64,000 nt of DNA from Hypericum androsaemum (taxonomy: Eukaryota; Streptophyta; Magnoliopsida; Malpighiales; Hypericaceae): contig OZ023183.1 in assembly GCA_963995505.1 (NCBI GenBank), positions 20,952,671 through 21,016,670 on the forward strand. The letters are read 5' to 3'. Of the stretch, positions 34,975 through 47,037 are shown in pieces. The translations under genes and the position numbers were made by a program. A model generated the notes under the pieces. That model did no database searches, was not told the origin of the DNA, and saw only the letters and a list, made by a program, of their open reading frames with translations. The stretch's first letter is position 1, and every line of letters starts with the position of its first letter.

Positions 34975-36759
34975 TTGTTTTTCTTCCTAAATAGCCAAGT
35001 CTCCGGAACCTAATTGTGAATATATCGACATGATATGACCCGCCAAATACTTCAATAGTCGTCGGAATATCCAATTTTGTTTACTTTGTATGGGCTCCAG
35101 TGTCTTAAAGTAGTTGGACTAATTGTTGAGAGGAGTAATATTACCATTTTAGAGCTTTTTTTTGAAACGGCGACCAAATATATTAATATCCATTAAGTCT
35201 AAAAGTCTGAAAACAAATTTAGAGTCTGTTGATTTCTTATTTAATTGTTATTGCACGATCTCATTTATTGATACCTAAGGTAAACTTGGGGGTTAAATTC
35301 AAGAACACATAAAAGATGCAGGGTAAAAGGTAAAGCAAACAAATTTTTTTTGACATATTCTGGAAAGAAATTGAATTGGAATAGGAGTAATTGTCTCTGT
35401 TAACTTTTAATTGATTCCAGAGATATTACACATATATAGTACATAATGGAACTAACTAGCTATAAATAAGGAAGCATTTCTAACTAATTATATACACGTT
35501 AGAATTAAGAAGAAATGGTTAATTAGAAAACTGTTGTGGTGGTGCTGTGATCTTCTCCTCGTGATTGGAATGTGCCGAATTGTAGATTGCAGAGCAAGTC
35601 ACTTGCAGTAGCTGGCAATTGATCACAGTGAAGAGAATCACGAAAATTAGGTGTAGATTTAGTCATCGGAGGAGGTTTTGTCAGGGGGATCCAAAAGCTT
35701 GCAAGTTCATTCTAAAAAAAAGCTTGTAAGTTGCAAGAGAAGGTCTGAAATGAATAAATAGACAAGCTATCCAACAGATATGCTTTGAGGCTAGGCAACA
35801 AGTTTCTTTGGCAAGATTCTTGTCTGATCATGTTACAACTTGCAATTTCTACATTAATTCATCTGTACATGGACATTTCATTAATGACATACATCGTGTT
35901 GACTAAATTGTTCCCTCACTTTTGGAATGCCTCCGAGGGGATTGGAATGATCGCTGTCGAAGAATAACATAAACAAAAATTGGATTATAACTTCTAAATA
36001 TTTTTTTTCCTGCGTACGGATACATATCACCTTTTTACATTTAAATTTGTAATATCGCCGATCTGCGTATTATAAATATACTAGCGAGTTTGCCACGTGG
36101 CGGGGATTGGTATCAATGATGCTCACGGATAAGAATATGCAAAGGTAATTATATAATCCTAACCGTGGATTGCGATCTCCGCCAGAACCCCGAAAAATAT
36201 AAACTAAGCTAGAAATCAAAATTAGTCCAGGGTGCTCCCACCAGCCGGCATTAAAGCTGGGAAAAGGGGAGAATAAGACTCGCAGGAAGCATCGATAGGT
36301 CCGGATGACCAAGCGACGGAAAAGGAGCTACAGGACAGTGGCCCAGATAGATATTTTAAGGAGTCCGATATCCTACCAAAACTTAAACAAACACAAAATG
36401 CAATATAATAAGATACTAATCCAATTGCTTGCTGGTTGAACACCCCCATCATTATACTAATTTAACGGAGCAAGTGGAAAATGAGGCAGCCTAGGAAACC
36501 CATTGGCCCGTCGTGCTTGTGATTCTTTAACAACGAACGCTCTTCCCTCGTTAAAAAGGCTCCACAAACTAAACTAATCCCACCATCCCCCCAACCCAAC
36601 CCCACCCCCGCCCGAGCGACTTGATCAGAGTAATTAAGAGAGAGAGAGAATATCTTTCTTTTTAGTTACTCAGGATTCGGATTAGTACAATAATCAATAT
36701 GGACTTTCTTTGTAATAACCTGAAGTCATAAGTGTTGTGTTGTGTTTGGTCTCTCGGGA
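34975..36759 (+). other. Upstream region of the STY-type kinase gene
   Basis: No coding domain. 36575-36650 is pyrimidine/purine biased, with 'agagagagagag' at 36638-36649, a feature common in plant 5' untranslated regions. An intron-less open frame at 35785-35967 has no recognised motif. Confidence 0.4.
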
Positions 36760-39700
36760 ATGGGAGATACGGAGAGTTGCAGCAGTAGAGCGGTGGATTC
36801 TGTCCCGGGCAACAGCCGGAACCACCAGCGGCAGAAGGTTGAGGTTTATAACGAAGTCCTTTGCCGGCTCAATGACACGAATGTCGGAGACGCCGCTTCC
36901 CCCGGCTTCGACGACGAGCTCTGGGCCCACTTCCAACGACTCCCCACCAGGTCCGTCTATTTACTCCCCACGAGCAACCGTTGAGATTGTGAAAGGAGTT
37001 TCGTGCTTGATGGAATTTTCTTTTTCTTTCTTTCCTTCCATTTTTTGATTGTAATTATAATTAGTGACGCAATAATTTGAAGGTACGCGCTTGATGTGAA
37101 CCCAGAGAGAGCGGAGGACGTACTTATGCACAAAAGATTGTTAGAGATGGCCAATGACCCGGCCACCAGGCCAGCCATTGAAGTCCGCCTCGTCCAGGTA
37201 AATAACCCATATAAAAAAAAGATACGAAGAAATCATTATTACTGTCTAAATTATTATTATAGCTTAATCGATATTTTTCTTTAGAACTTCAAGAGACATC
37301 GGAAATTTTATTATTAAAACCAAATGTGAAGTAGTTGAACCATGTCTAAATATTAATCAATTTTGAAAAAAAAACTAGTATTTATATTTCCCGAAAAATA
37401 ATAACAATAAAAAGGGAAGCTTAAAAGATTCAGTTTTGATTCCGTGGGGAATGGGTTGAAGGGGTTGACGGGGGTCGTCTTTCCCAGGTATCTTGACTTT
37501 TTTGCTTAAACCTGTTTTTGGATATTTTGCTTTTGGATTATTCAATATTCTTGTAGATTCCACCCACAGCGTATTATACTATACTATATACTATCTAAAA
37601 AATGGTCAATTCTATTTATTGGTAGGCCAGGCCCAGGCCTAGTTGTTTTCCTTGTTCACATTGGTTGTGTAAATACATAGCATATACAATGGCATTTATG
37701 TCTACGTCTACTTTGGTCGGAAAAAGGTAGCAACTTGCCGCACTTTATAATAATAGCATGTATTAGTACCAGACTAGAAACAACCGGGGGATTTAATTTA
37801 CCCAATTGGCTTATCTTGGATTTTCCTTTCTTTTGTTTGGATGGATTGCTCTCTTAACATTAGTTACTTCTTTACCACAGGCTAAGCTTAATTAGGTGAA
37901 CACGACGTTGAACATAAGCAATTTCTCGCTTGACCCCTTGTGTCTTTCGTAAGCGTGTGATGTAGAAAATAACATTAACTTCGTTTACAAATTATTATGC
38001 ACAAGGATTGCGAATAATAAATATAAAGTGTCATCTATTTTTATATCCTGCATTGACCCTGAGAATGGCTTCTTGCAAGATAAAACATGAACTTGGACTT
38101 GTTGGGTATGGAGTCTAAGTACGAGTGAAGTGCTCAGGTGGCTCGAGTGAAGAGCCTTGAGGATGGTCCGAGAGTTGATCGATTGGGTTCGGAGTCCGGG
38201 AATGCTCGGGGAATCAATCGAGTCAAGAGTCGCGCGAAGACGTTGAGGACATCCAAGGGTCGCGTGGCTCGAGTGAAGAGCCGTAAGGATGATCGGGGGC
38301 GGTTGGGTTCAAGTGGCGGAGTCAAGTGAAGACGAAGGCCAAGAGAAGAGGAAGGAGCCGGCTAGGCCTAGCGGCCGCGAGTTGAGTAGCGGGCGCTAGG
38401 GGCAGCCTAGCGGCCGCTAGCCCCCTAGCGATCGCTAGGGGGGCAAAGGACATGGGCTCCAGATTTTTGGGACCTAGCGGTCGCTATCCACGCCTAAAAA
38501 TATTGCTGAACTTAGACCAAAATGTCCCTCCTGACCCAATAACCCTTGTAGGGTTGTTGCCACTATAAATACCCCTCCATGGCCTTCAAGAAGTGTTGGT
38601 AAGTGTTGCCCACTTCTCCAAAGAGCAAAGAGAGAGGAGGCAAAAAGGAGGTGCTCTCCAAGAGGAAGAGAGTGGCCATGTGCCCCTAAGTTGCCCAACC
38701 CAAGTGATGGGTTGCCTTCAAGTGAAGGAGATGGAGAAGAAGAAGAAGACCCAAGAAGATGGGTTGCCTCCAAGTGAAGGAGGTGATGGAGAAGAAGACC
38801 CAAGAAGAAGGGTTATCTCCAAGTGAAGGGCAGGCCCAAGAAGAAGGGTGAGCCACTCCGAGTGAAGGAGGTGGTGCTCTCTGAGCGAAGGAGAGTTGTC
38901 CGAAGTGTTGGTAGAGCCCAAGTCCGAGGGCCTTGCCAAGAAGAAGGGTTAGCCATCAGAGTGAACGAGGTGGTGCTCTCTGAATGAAGGAGAGTTGGCC
39001 GGAAGAGTGGGTAGAGCCCAAGCCTAGGATGAACCCAAGAGAGTGAGCTCCCAAGAGTGTGGGTAGCCACGGCGAGAAAAGGAGGAGAGTAAGTCCTGCG
39101 TAGGCATCCATTATTGTAAGAGCAAGTGAAGCTCAAGCTGTAAGTAGTGGAATCTCTCCTGGCTTGGACGCCCCTAGAGGTAGATCATTGAGGATCGAAC
39201 CGGGTGAACAAATTTTTGTGTCCCTCCTTGTGCTTTGTGCGTTATACTTCTCGTGGTTATCGTGCTCGTATGTATTTTCGCTTGCGTTACTTGGGTCCAC
39301 GAGGATGTGGGTAATTTCCCCAACAACTGGTATCAGAGCCCGGGTTAGGGCGTGGTGAGAGCAACCATGATGGGTGAAGTGGAGTCGCCCGTGGAGAAGT
39401 TCAATGATATGAAGAAAGAGGAGTGGAAAATCCTAGACTGAAAAGTGATGAGTGTGGTGTGCTTATCCTTGTCTAGGAGTGTGATGACCGAGGAGGGTGC
39501 GTTGTATTCGATGAGGAACGCCCATGAGAGCATTGGCCTTGTGAGTGCAATGGAAGATGCGGAGTAGCATTGTCGACTTGGCGGGCCATGTGTGTGAGAA
39601 GAGGATGATGGTGCTTTATTCTTGAGGGAAGCTACCAAAGGTTGAAGATCGTAGAGATGGGTATTCTGGAGCCTTGTGATCTTGAGTTTCAAGAGGTAGC

Positions 39701-42700
39701 AGTTTCCAAAAGGTTGAGAAGCTTGAATTGGTCCAAGTGAAGGGACTGGCCCGGTGACATCCTTGAGTGGTTCGTGCTACAAGACCTCCGTTAGCATGAA
39801 GGATCTTGAGGTGTGCTCGAGATCGAGAAATGGCGGAGAGTACAAGCTCCAAGAGTTGAGGTACTGTGAAAAGAAGACAGTAGCTGGAAACCCCGAAGAA
39901 GATGGCATCGTGGAGAAGATGAACATGACGACCAATGAGAGAGCCAGAGCCATGCGAGTGAAGCGTGGGCTATCGAAGATGTTGAGGGTGGATGCAGCGA
40001 ACACTGCCGCTTACTTGATCAACGGAGTACCATCAAGCCCTTTGGAGGTGATCCCGGAGGTGGCTTAGAGTGGGAAGAAGATTGATCTAACTCATCTTCA
40101 TGTGTTTGGTTTTGTGTCATTTGTTTATGTTGATGCAGATGAAAAGAGCAAACTAGATGCTGAGTCCAAGTGAAGGACGAGGGGAGCGTTGCTGATGATG
40201 GGGGGTTCTAGCAGTGAGATGGTCGAGCGAGACATCTCTGAACTTGGGTGGGAGCAGGAATGTACTGAATGGCCAGGAGGCCAGTGAGGAGAAGGTAAAA
40301 CTAAGTTCCCCACCGCCAGTAGTTTTGTAGCGGAGTTCCACGAGTGAAGGTAGTTCATCACAGTGGTTCTCGCCCGCCAACTACTATCTCTTGTCGATAG
40401 GTAGTGAGTCAGGAGATTATGAAGAGGCGCAGCAGAGTGAGCTTGTGCATAAGAAGATGCTTGCAAAGAGTGAGAAGATGGAGTCGTTGAGTGCCAACGA
40501 GACTTGGGGACTAGTCAAACTCCATAGTGGCAAGGTATGGCATGATCGGGAGGCTAGAAGAGTTGGTGTGAGGAGAACGAGTGTTGCAAGGAGAGAGCTC
40601 AGAAGCATAAGACTCCAGGTACTTTCACGGGTGGTCGTGTGAGGTATGCAAAGGAGCGTGCAAGACCAGTGATAGCAGATCCGGTGGGAGTTGTGAGAAG
40701 GCTTATGAGGAATCCTGGAAAGCAACGTGAGAAGACAAAGAAGTGGGTGCCCGTCTGCATGACAAGCTTTGTAAAGAAAGGCCGAAGTACCGATTGGGAT
40801 GAAGGTCACCTAGTGACAGGTGATAGATGAAGAGGTTAGTCTATGGGTGGAAGATTGCCTAGTGATGAGAATCACCTAGTGACGGGTGGTTCGTGATGTG
40901 GTTAGTCTCCGGGTGGGAGATTGCCAAGCAAAAGAGATGGTCGCCTAGTGACGGGTGGATCGTGTGGAGCTCAGTCTTCAGGTGGAAGATTGTTGGGTAT
41001 GGAGCCTGAGTACGAGTGAAGTGCTCGGGTGGCTCGAGTGAAGAGCCTTAAGGATGGTCCGAGAGTTGATCGATTGGGTTCGGAGTCCGGGGATGCTCGG
41101 GGAATTAATCGAGTCAAGAGTCGAGTGAAGACGTTGAGGACATCCGAGGATCGCATGGCTCGAGTGAAGAGCCGTGAGGATGATCGGGGGCGGTCGGGTT
41201 CAAGTGGCGGAGTCGAGTGAAGACGAAGGCCAAGCGAAGAGGAAGAAGTTGGCTAGGCCTAGCGGCTGCGAGCTGAGTAGCGGGCGCTAGGGACAGCCTA
41301 GCGGCTGGTAGCCCCCTAGCGATCGCTAGGGGGGCAGAGGACAGGGGCTCCGGATTTTTGGGACCTAGCGGTCAGGTGGATAGCGACCGCTACGGGTGCC
41401 TGAAAATGTTGCTGAACTTGGACCAAAATGCCCCTCCCGACCCAATAACTCTTGTAGGGTTGTTGCCACTATAAATACCCCTCCATGGCCTCCAAGAAGT
41501 GTTGGCAAGTGTTGCCCACTTCTCTAAAGAGTAAAGAGAGAGGAGGCAAAGAGGAGGTGCTCTCCAAGAGGAGGAGAGTGGCCATGTGCCCCCAAGTTGT
41601 CCAACCCAAGTGATGGGTTGCCTTCAAGTGAAGGAGATGGAGAAGAAGAAGAAGACCCAAGAAGATGGGTTGCCTCCAAGTGAAGGAGGTGATGGAGAAG
41701 AAGACCCAAGAAGAAGGGTTATCTCCAAGTGAAGGGCAGACCCAAGAAGAAGGGTTAGCCACTCCGAGTGAAGGAAATGGTGCTCTCTGAGCGAAGGAGA
41801 GTTGTCCGAAGTGTTGGTAGAACCCAAGTCCAAGGGCCTTGCCAAGAAGAAGGATTAGCCATCCGAGTAAACGAGGTGGTGCTCTCCGAGTGAAGGAGAG
41901 TTGGCCCGAAGAGTGGGTAGAGCCCAAGCCTAGGGTGAACCTAAGAGAGTGAGCTCCTAAGAGTGTGGGTAGCCACGGCGAGAAGAGGAGGAGAGTGAGC
42001 CCTGCATAGGCATTCATTATTGTAAGAGCAAGTGAAGCTCGAGCTGTAAATAGTGGAATCTCTCCTGGCTTGGACGCCCACCGGAGGTAGATCATTGAGG
42101 ATCGAACCGGGTGAACAAATTTGTGTGACCCTCCTTGTGTTTTCTTTGTGCTTTGTGTGTTGTGCTTCTCGTGGTTATCGTGGTTTGCTCGTATGTGTTT
42201 TTGCTTGCGTTGCTTGGATCCACGGAGATGTGGTTAATTTCCCCAACAAATCCAACACTTGTCCGAATACAGTGGTTTCAACAAGAGAATGAACTAGGAT
42301 TACCGGCTAAATTCGTCTCAGTGACCAAACTGTTACATGCCAACTTCTGTCACTTTCCAAACGTGTATCGAGACTGATGCCTGTTTTTATGAGATGCCAA
42401 CGGCTCTATTTCACTTGTTGAATTGTTCCACAACAATGTATGGCATTAACGGCTCTATTTCATTCTTTGCTTACCTTTTCCTTTCTTAGATGTTCTGAAT
42501 CTGATCAATGGTGGTTATAGGCTTTGTAGTTCTTTATCAAACAATCAAGACTTGGCAATTTTTTTTGCAGTTTCCTGCAATGAACGGGAATGGCGGCGAC
42601 TTACTCCATTCAGACTCTGCAAGGAACACTGACGCTCATCGCGTTGATAATACTAGCAGACAAAGGCATGGCAGACTCAAAATCTTAATTATGACTTGTC

Positions 42701-45700
42701 AGTTTCAGTTGCCAATTCTCTGATTCATTTCATCCGTGCTTGTCATTGTAGCAGCATGAATCCGCCCCCGGCTTTCGGTTCATTTCCTGATTACGAGCTA
42801 GTTTATGATAAGGACTTCACATTGGTTGCCAGTCCACTTTACCCTCGGTAATAGCTCTTCTCCCAGATGTAGAACTCAAATTAAGCAGTTGGCTGTGTTA
42901 CTTGCACCGAAAAATTATATATTGAGACGCTTTACTACAAAAAAGCTCTTTTGGCATTAAGAGGGTGAGTGTGAGTTTCGACAGAAGGGTAAGGTATGGG
43001 ATCGGTAGGGTAGGTGTTTAAAGCTTAAGTCGCTAATGACTTGCCTGTTGAGTATTGAACAGCAAGCGTGATTCAAGTATCCGTTAAGTTCAAGCTCAAA
43101 TTGTGCCGACATTTTGCAGGCTTATGCACGAAATCACAATTTCAACCAGTGACGAGCCGAAACTCCTCAGTCAGGTAACTTTTCTTCCCTTGCTGTCTTG
43201 AGGTGGATGTGGATTAGCTAGAGTAACCGATTGTCATATTCATTGTTTTGAGATTTCAGTTGACTTTCATGTTGTCCGAGATTGGACTAAACATTCAAGA
43301 AGCACATGCGTTTTCCACGGTTGATGGATACTCATTGGACTTGTTCATTGTCGACAATTGGGCAGCTGAGGTGTGTCCCTTGCTTTGGCATAGTTGTCCT
43401 CGATCGTTTTTGGACTTCTTTCCTTTGGAAAAATGATAAAGACTGTTTGCGGATTTCTCTGACAAACATCTCATGTCACAAGCACAAAACGATTGATTTT
43501 CTCCTAAACCAAAAGGAAAATTCTTGCAGGAGACCGAAGCACTCAGACTTTTGCTGGTAAAGGAAATTCCAAACATCGAGGTATCGTTTATGCACGATAT
43601 CTGATAACAGCACTTGCATATTATTATTTTTCTTGCCCTTTGCTGTATTTTTCCTGTGCTGTACATTTTTTTGGCTACAATGGTTCAATGCAGAGTATAT
43701 GTTAAAATGGTTCTCTTTTGTATTCCAACCAAGTAGGGAGGGGAGCTTTGTTCACTTCATATGTGCAACACTTTTGCAGCCTAATTAGCCTCAACTATCA
43801 CAGTAACGAGTTATTCGCTCCTTTAGATTTAAAGGAGTATCGACTCAAAAGTTCATATTTTGAAGTGCTATGCAGAAACCTACTTGGTCGAAAACTCGTG
43901 CCATTTATCCTGTTGGAGATAAAGTGCAAGCTGGGAATGGCCATATCTCAAACCATATCAACATACCTGTTGACAGACTTGATGTTTGGGAAATTGATAT
44001 GAACATGCTAAAGTACGAAAGCAAAATTACTTCAGGATTGCACGGGGATTTGTGAGTTTTGATCATCTTTCATTAGACGCCTTCTTTTCTCCCGAGTTAT
44101 GGCCTGAACGCAGATCCGATTTGAAACAGTTACAAAGGAACTTTCTGTAGCCAAGATGTTGCTATTAAAGTCCTCAGGACTGACCATGTAAATGAAAAAC
44201 TTCGGAAGGAGTTTGCTCAAGAGGTCTTCATCATGAGGTCTGTTCATCTAAAGTTTCATACTGTCAACCATGGTTCAAATCTTCCTCCTTATTATTGATG
44301 CAGACAAATGACTTTTAAAATCCTGCTTTTAGAAACATCCAGATAACAGGGTATCTTACTTCTTCAAGCTTTTATCTGCTTTAAAAAAATCTAGTGACCA
44401 TTTGCTTTTCAAGTTCTGGTTTCACTTCAACTCATCTTTTCTTGCATTGACAAAAGGGTCCTACAATTTTGGAGTTCTTTCTAAGAATTGCAAGGACATA
44501 ACTCAATGAGATAGGCAAATTTCAGCTGTTTGGATGAGATAACGTATGTGGCATGTAAACACACGTTATCGGGTCATTTCTGTAATCCTTATCAGAACTT
44601 CTTGCTATCTTCCAGGAAAGTGCGGCACAAGAATGTCGTGCAGTTTATTGGTGCATGTACTAGGCCTCCAAGCCTGTGCATCTTGACAGGTAAATTTTAC
44701 TCGAGCTTCTGTTTGTGATCCAAATTTACTGACTGCATCCATCGGTCTCGGCTTGTGCTTAGTAAATTTGCTCTCCTGTTTCATTTTCTCAGAGTTCATG
44801 TCAGGTGGAAGCATGTATGACTATCTTCACAAACAGAAGAGAAGCTTTGACCTTCCATCCTTAATCAGGGTGGCAACTGATGTTTCAAAGGGAATGAACT
44901 ACTTGCACCAAAATAGTATCATACATAGAGACCTGAAAGCTGCCAATCTTTTAATGGATGAAAACGAAGTAAGAATGCGTTGTTAATGTCATGTTAACTT
45001 GTGTTGGTGCTAAAATCATTGATTTCCTGCTCGGGTTCACCAGTGGGCTGATAATATTGTATAATCTCTCCCTGTTCAAATTCAAAATTTGTTGCAGGTT
45101 GTCAAGGTTGCTGATTTTGGTGTGGCCAGAGTACAAGATCAGTCTGGGGTGATGACAGCAGAAACTGGTACATACCGTTGGATGGCTCCAGAAGTAAGTA
45201 GTAGTGCATATGCTGATGTTAAATTTCTCGCAATATTTTGACGATGTAGATGCACACTCCCACATATCAATGCACACCTCCATGTCCTAACGACTTACTC
45301 CGCACAAGAATTTGAAGTCCGATGATTGCTTGCTGACATGTCTCTTTCTGATGATTGCTAAGGTTATTGAGCACAAGCCCTATGATCATAAAGCCGATGT
45401 TTTCAGCTTTGGCATTGTGCTTTGGGAGCTTCTTACAGGGAAGGTGATTATTTAGGATCTAGTGTCAAATTACTTGCGAAAAAAAACTTACCAGCTAGTC
45501 ATCTTTTGAGTGCATTTATCCGTAACTAGGTGCTTCACTTTCCTAAGGAAGCTTCTAATTGCTGATGTTTCACACTCATCGTCTCTTCAGCTTCCGTACG
45601 AGCACTTAACTCCTCTACAAGCTGCAGTAGGAGTGGTCCAGAAGGTACTCCGAACAGCCGTATTTATCTTTTCTTTTTGTCATCTACTTATTTTGAGTAT

Positions 45701-46044
45701 TTGTGTGATTAGAAACAGCTAGGCATAAGGAAAAAAAAAGTCTCTTACGGAGACTACTACGTGCAGGACCTACGGCCTTCGATTCCGCAAGACACTCATC
45801 CCCAATTGGTTGACCTTCTCGAGAAATGCTGGCAACGAGATCCACTTCTGAGACCTGATTTCTCTGAGATTTTGCAGCTCCTGCAGCAGTTAGCCACTGC
45901 GGTAAGGAAGAAGACGACTTTGGATAATGCATGTATGTGCATATTCTGCCAGTTTATACAAATGTCTTACCATTTATACAGGTTACTGAAGAAAGGCAAA
46001 AATCCAGAAGAACCGTGACAGCGGCCAGGCGAGCTAAACATTGA
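36760..46044 (+). CDS. ACT-domain serine/threonine/tyrosine protein kinase, STY8/STY17/STY46 type (16 exons)
   Basis: Exons: 36760-36950, 37083-37197, 42571-42665, 42752-42847, 43120-43174, 43260-43370, 43530-43580, 43876-44051, 44130-44237, 44616-44689, 44793-44968, 45098-45193, 45363-45443, 45591-45644, 45767-45901, 45982-46044. All phases agree, giving 558 residues. The N-terminus '[13 protein letters not shown]...LPTRYALDVN' is typical of this plant Raf-like group. An ACT domain lies at about 167-238 ('[19 protein letters not shown]'). The kinase domain is about 277-530: 'VAIKVL' lysine, 'HRDLKAAN' catalytic loop, 'DFG', 'GTYRWMAPE'. In Arabidopsis these cytosolic kinases phosphorylate transit peptides of chloroplast preproteins. 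Intron 2 is 5.4 kb and contains copia family C. Intron 3 appears to be GC-AG. The start was chosen as the first ATG in frame. Confidence 0.95.
38100..39325 (+). repeat. 5' LTR of copia family C (1.2 kb)
   Basis: TGTTGGG start, CCAACA end. It carries the palindromes CTAGCGGCCGCTAG (38407-38420) and CCTAGCGATCGCTAGG (38424-38439), 'ctataaatacccctcc' at 38562 as TATA region, and an imperfect tandem array of 'agaagaagggtt...ccaagtgaagga' units at about 38690-39010. Confidence 0.92.
39326..40800 (+). pseudogene. Copia family C internal remnant (gag start, integrase scrap)
   Basis: '[12 protein letters not shown]' at 39367 matches the gag start of family B. '[15 protein letters not shown]' near 39510 matches the region before the GAG-pre-integrase domain. 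39754-40170 matches the end of the integrase core and what follows ('[16 protein letters not shown]', '[11 protein letters not shown]'). Large deletions and stops break it, and no reverse transcriptase is left. Confidence 0.85.
40805..40992 (+). repeat. Three tandem copies of the polypurine-tract unit of copia family C
   Basis: Units ending at 40857, 40923 and 40992 each contain 'cctagtgac(a/g)ggtg', 'agtct' and 'gggtgg(a/g)agattg'. Only the last adjoins the LTR. Family B has a single such unit. Confidence 0.88.
40991..42248 (+). repeat. 3' LTR of copia family C
   Basis: Very similar to the 5' LTR along 1.25 kb, with the palindrome CCTAGCGATCGCTAGG preserved at 41315-41330. The LTRs differ by scattered substitutions and short indels, fewer than in families A copy 2 and B by eye. 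Confidence 0.92.
42666..42751 (+). other. Probable GC-AG intron in the STY-type kinase gene
   Basis: The exon frame requires a junction after 'caaag' 42665. The next bases are GC ('gcatgg'), and no GT in reach gives the correct phase. The acceptor 'ttgtag' at 42746-42751 is good. The join yields '...[15 protein letters not shown]', which matches the family pattern. Confidence 0.65.
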
Positions 46045-46623
46045 GTTCCAGAAGGCCAAGGAAGCTTGTATATACCACCACCGTGATCATTTTTGATACT
46101 AGCCACTTTCTTTCATGGCTCGTCTCGGATGAATCTCTGTTCATATAGGTCAACGCAGGTACTATTTAGTCGTAGAGATACTCGCACGTGCTTCGTAATC
46201 GGTGCAGGAGTGAGTAGTAGTACCACACCAGATCTTCTACCAGGTATACAATTTAGCGTTGGTCCAGTTACCACTTGCAGTCCACTCAGAATCATTTAGG
46301 ACCTAACCTTATGATTGTCGAGTGATAAGAGTCAGATGGCCAGTTCCCTTGTAAAAAACTGCCACAATTATCTCGACAATCGTAAGTTAAATTCTCACAA
46401 CGCAGTTATTCCTTATTCATCCTCCTCTGTTTCTTCTGCAAGATCATCATTCTTAGACACAAAAAGAAAGATATAAATTAACTTTCCGACAATAGTTGAT
46501 GAGCAATGCTCGAGAAGCTTCGCAGTTTATATAGTGGAATATAGAATATCTGAAATGGAATAGCTAGCGTTGTCTTTAAGTAACCTTCGTGCTCAGACCT
46601 TGGTTGTGAATTTCCTCTCCATA
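46045..46623. other. 3' flank of the kinase gene
   Basis: Presumed 3' untranslated region and intergenic DNA; no coding signal. Confidence 0.5.
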
Positions 46624-46806
46624 GGTTCGTTTGTTTTGCCGGAAAATGACTCCCTAATTTCTTTTTTTGAGGGATGACTCCCTAATTTCTATTTATGGGG
46701 GGAAGTTGTTTTCCACCATAAATGATGAGATTTTTAGGCATGTAAGATATGTTTGGGGAAGAACTTTTTTCGGCGAATTTTTTGGACCCCGGAAACAAAC
46801 AGATCC
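46624..46806. mobile_element. Small MITE-like inverted-repeat element
   Basis: 'ggttcgtttgttttgccgg' at 46624-46642 is an imperfect reverse complement of 'ccggaaacaaacagatcc' at 46789-46806. The 183-bp unit has no coding capacity and contains a short direct repeat 'gactccctaatttct'. Flanking TA on each side could be a duplication, but it is too short to decide the superfamily. Confidence 0.5.
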
Positions 46807-47037
46807 TAAGAGAAGAATGCAAGATCACAACATGTGGAATCATTCGTGAAATGCATTTCCTTAGCTAGTGGGCATCAACTTTCTGCATCCGATTCCAACC
46901 TCTCCATCTGAAACAGTCCTGATGCTCTAGTCCCGATTTACATTGTTTCATGAATCGTTGATCGAGAATTCTTTTTGGTAAATGGAATCGTTGATCGACT
47001 TGTAAGGAGACAATCGTTTCTCCGATTGCACGCAACC

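Larger units (their letters stand above)
38100..42248 (+). mobile_element. Ty1-copia retrotransposon, family C, internally deleted, in intron 2 of the kinase gene
   Basis: Two long LTRs (38100-39325 and 40991-42248) enclose only 1.67 kb. A primer binding site TGGTATCAGAGCCCGGG follows the 5' LTR at 39328. The inner part keeps scraps of gag, GAG-pre-integrase and integrase related to family B but no reverse transcriptase or RNase H, so it is non-autonomous. It lies in the same direction as the kinase gene. The flanking 5-mers (GGACT and AATCC) do not match. Confidence 0.92.

Noticed and set aside
38474..39136. Minus-strand open frames of about 110 codons
   Set aside because: Shadows of the 5' LTR array of copia family C.
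41469..42095. 208-codon minus-strand open frame
   Set aside because: It lies wholly in the copia family C 3' LTR, antisense to it, with matching frames in the 5' LTR. It is a shadow of the tandem array.
46975..47037. Upstream extension of the MSL frame
   Set aside because: It contains no ATG; the first ATG in frame is 47038.
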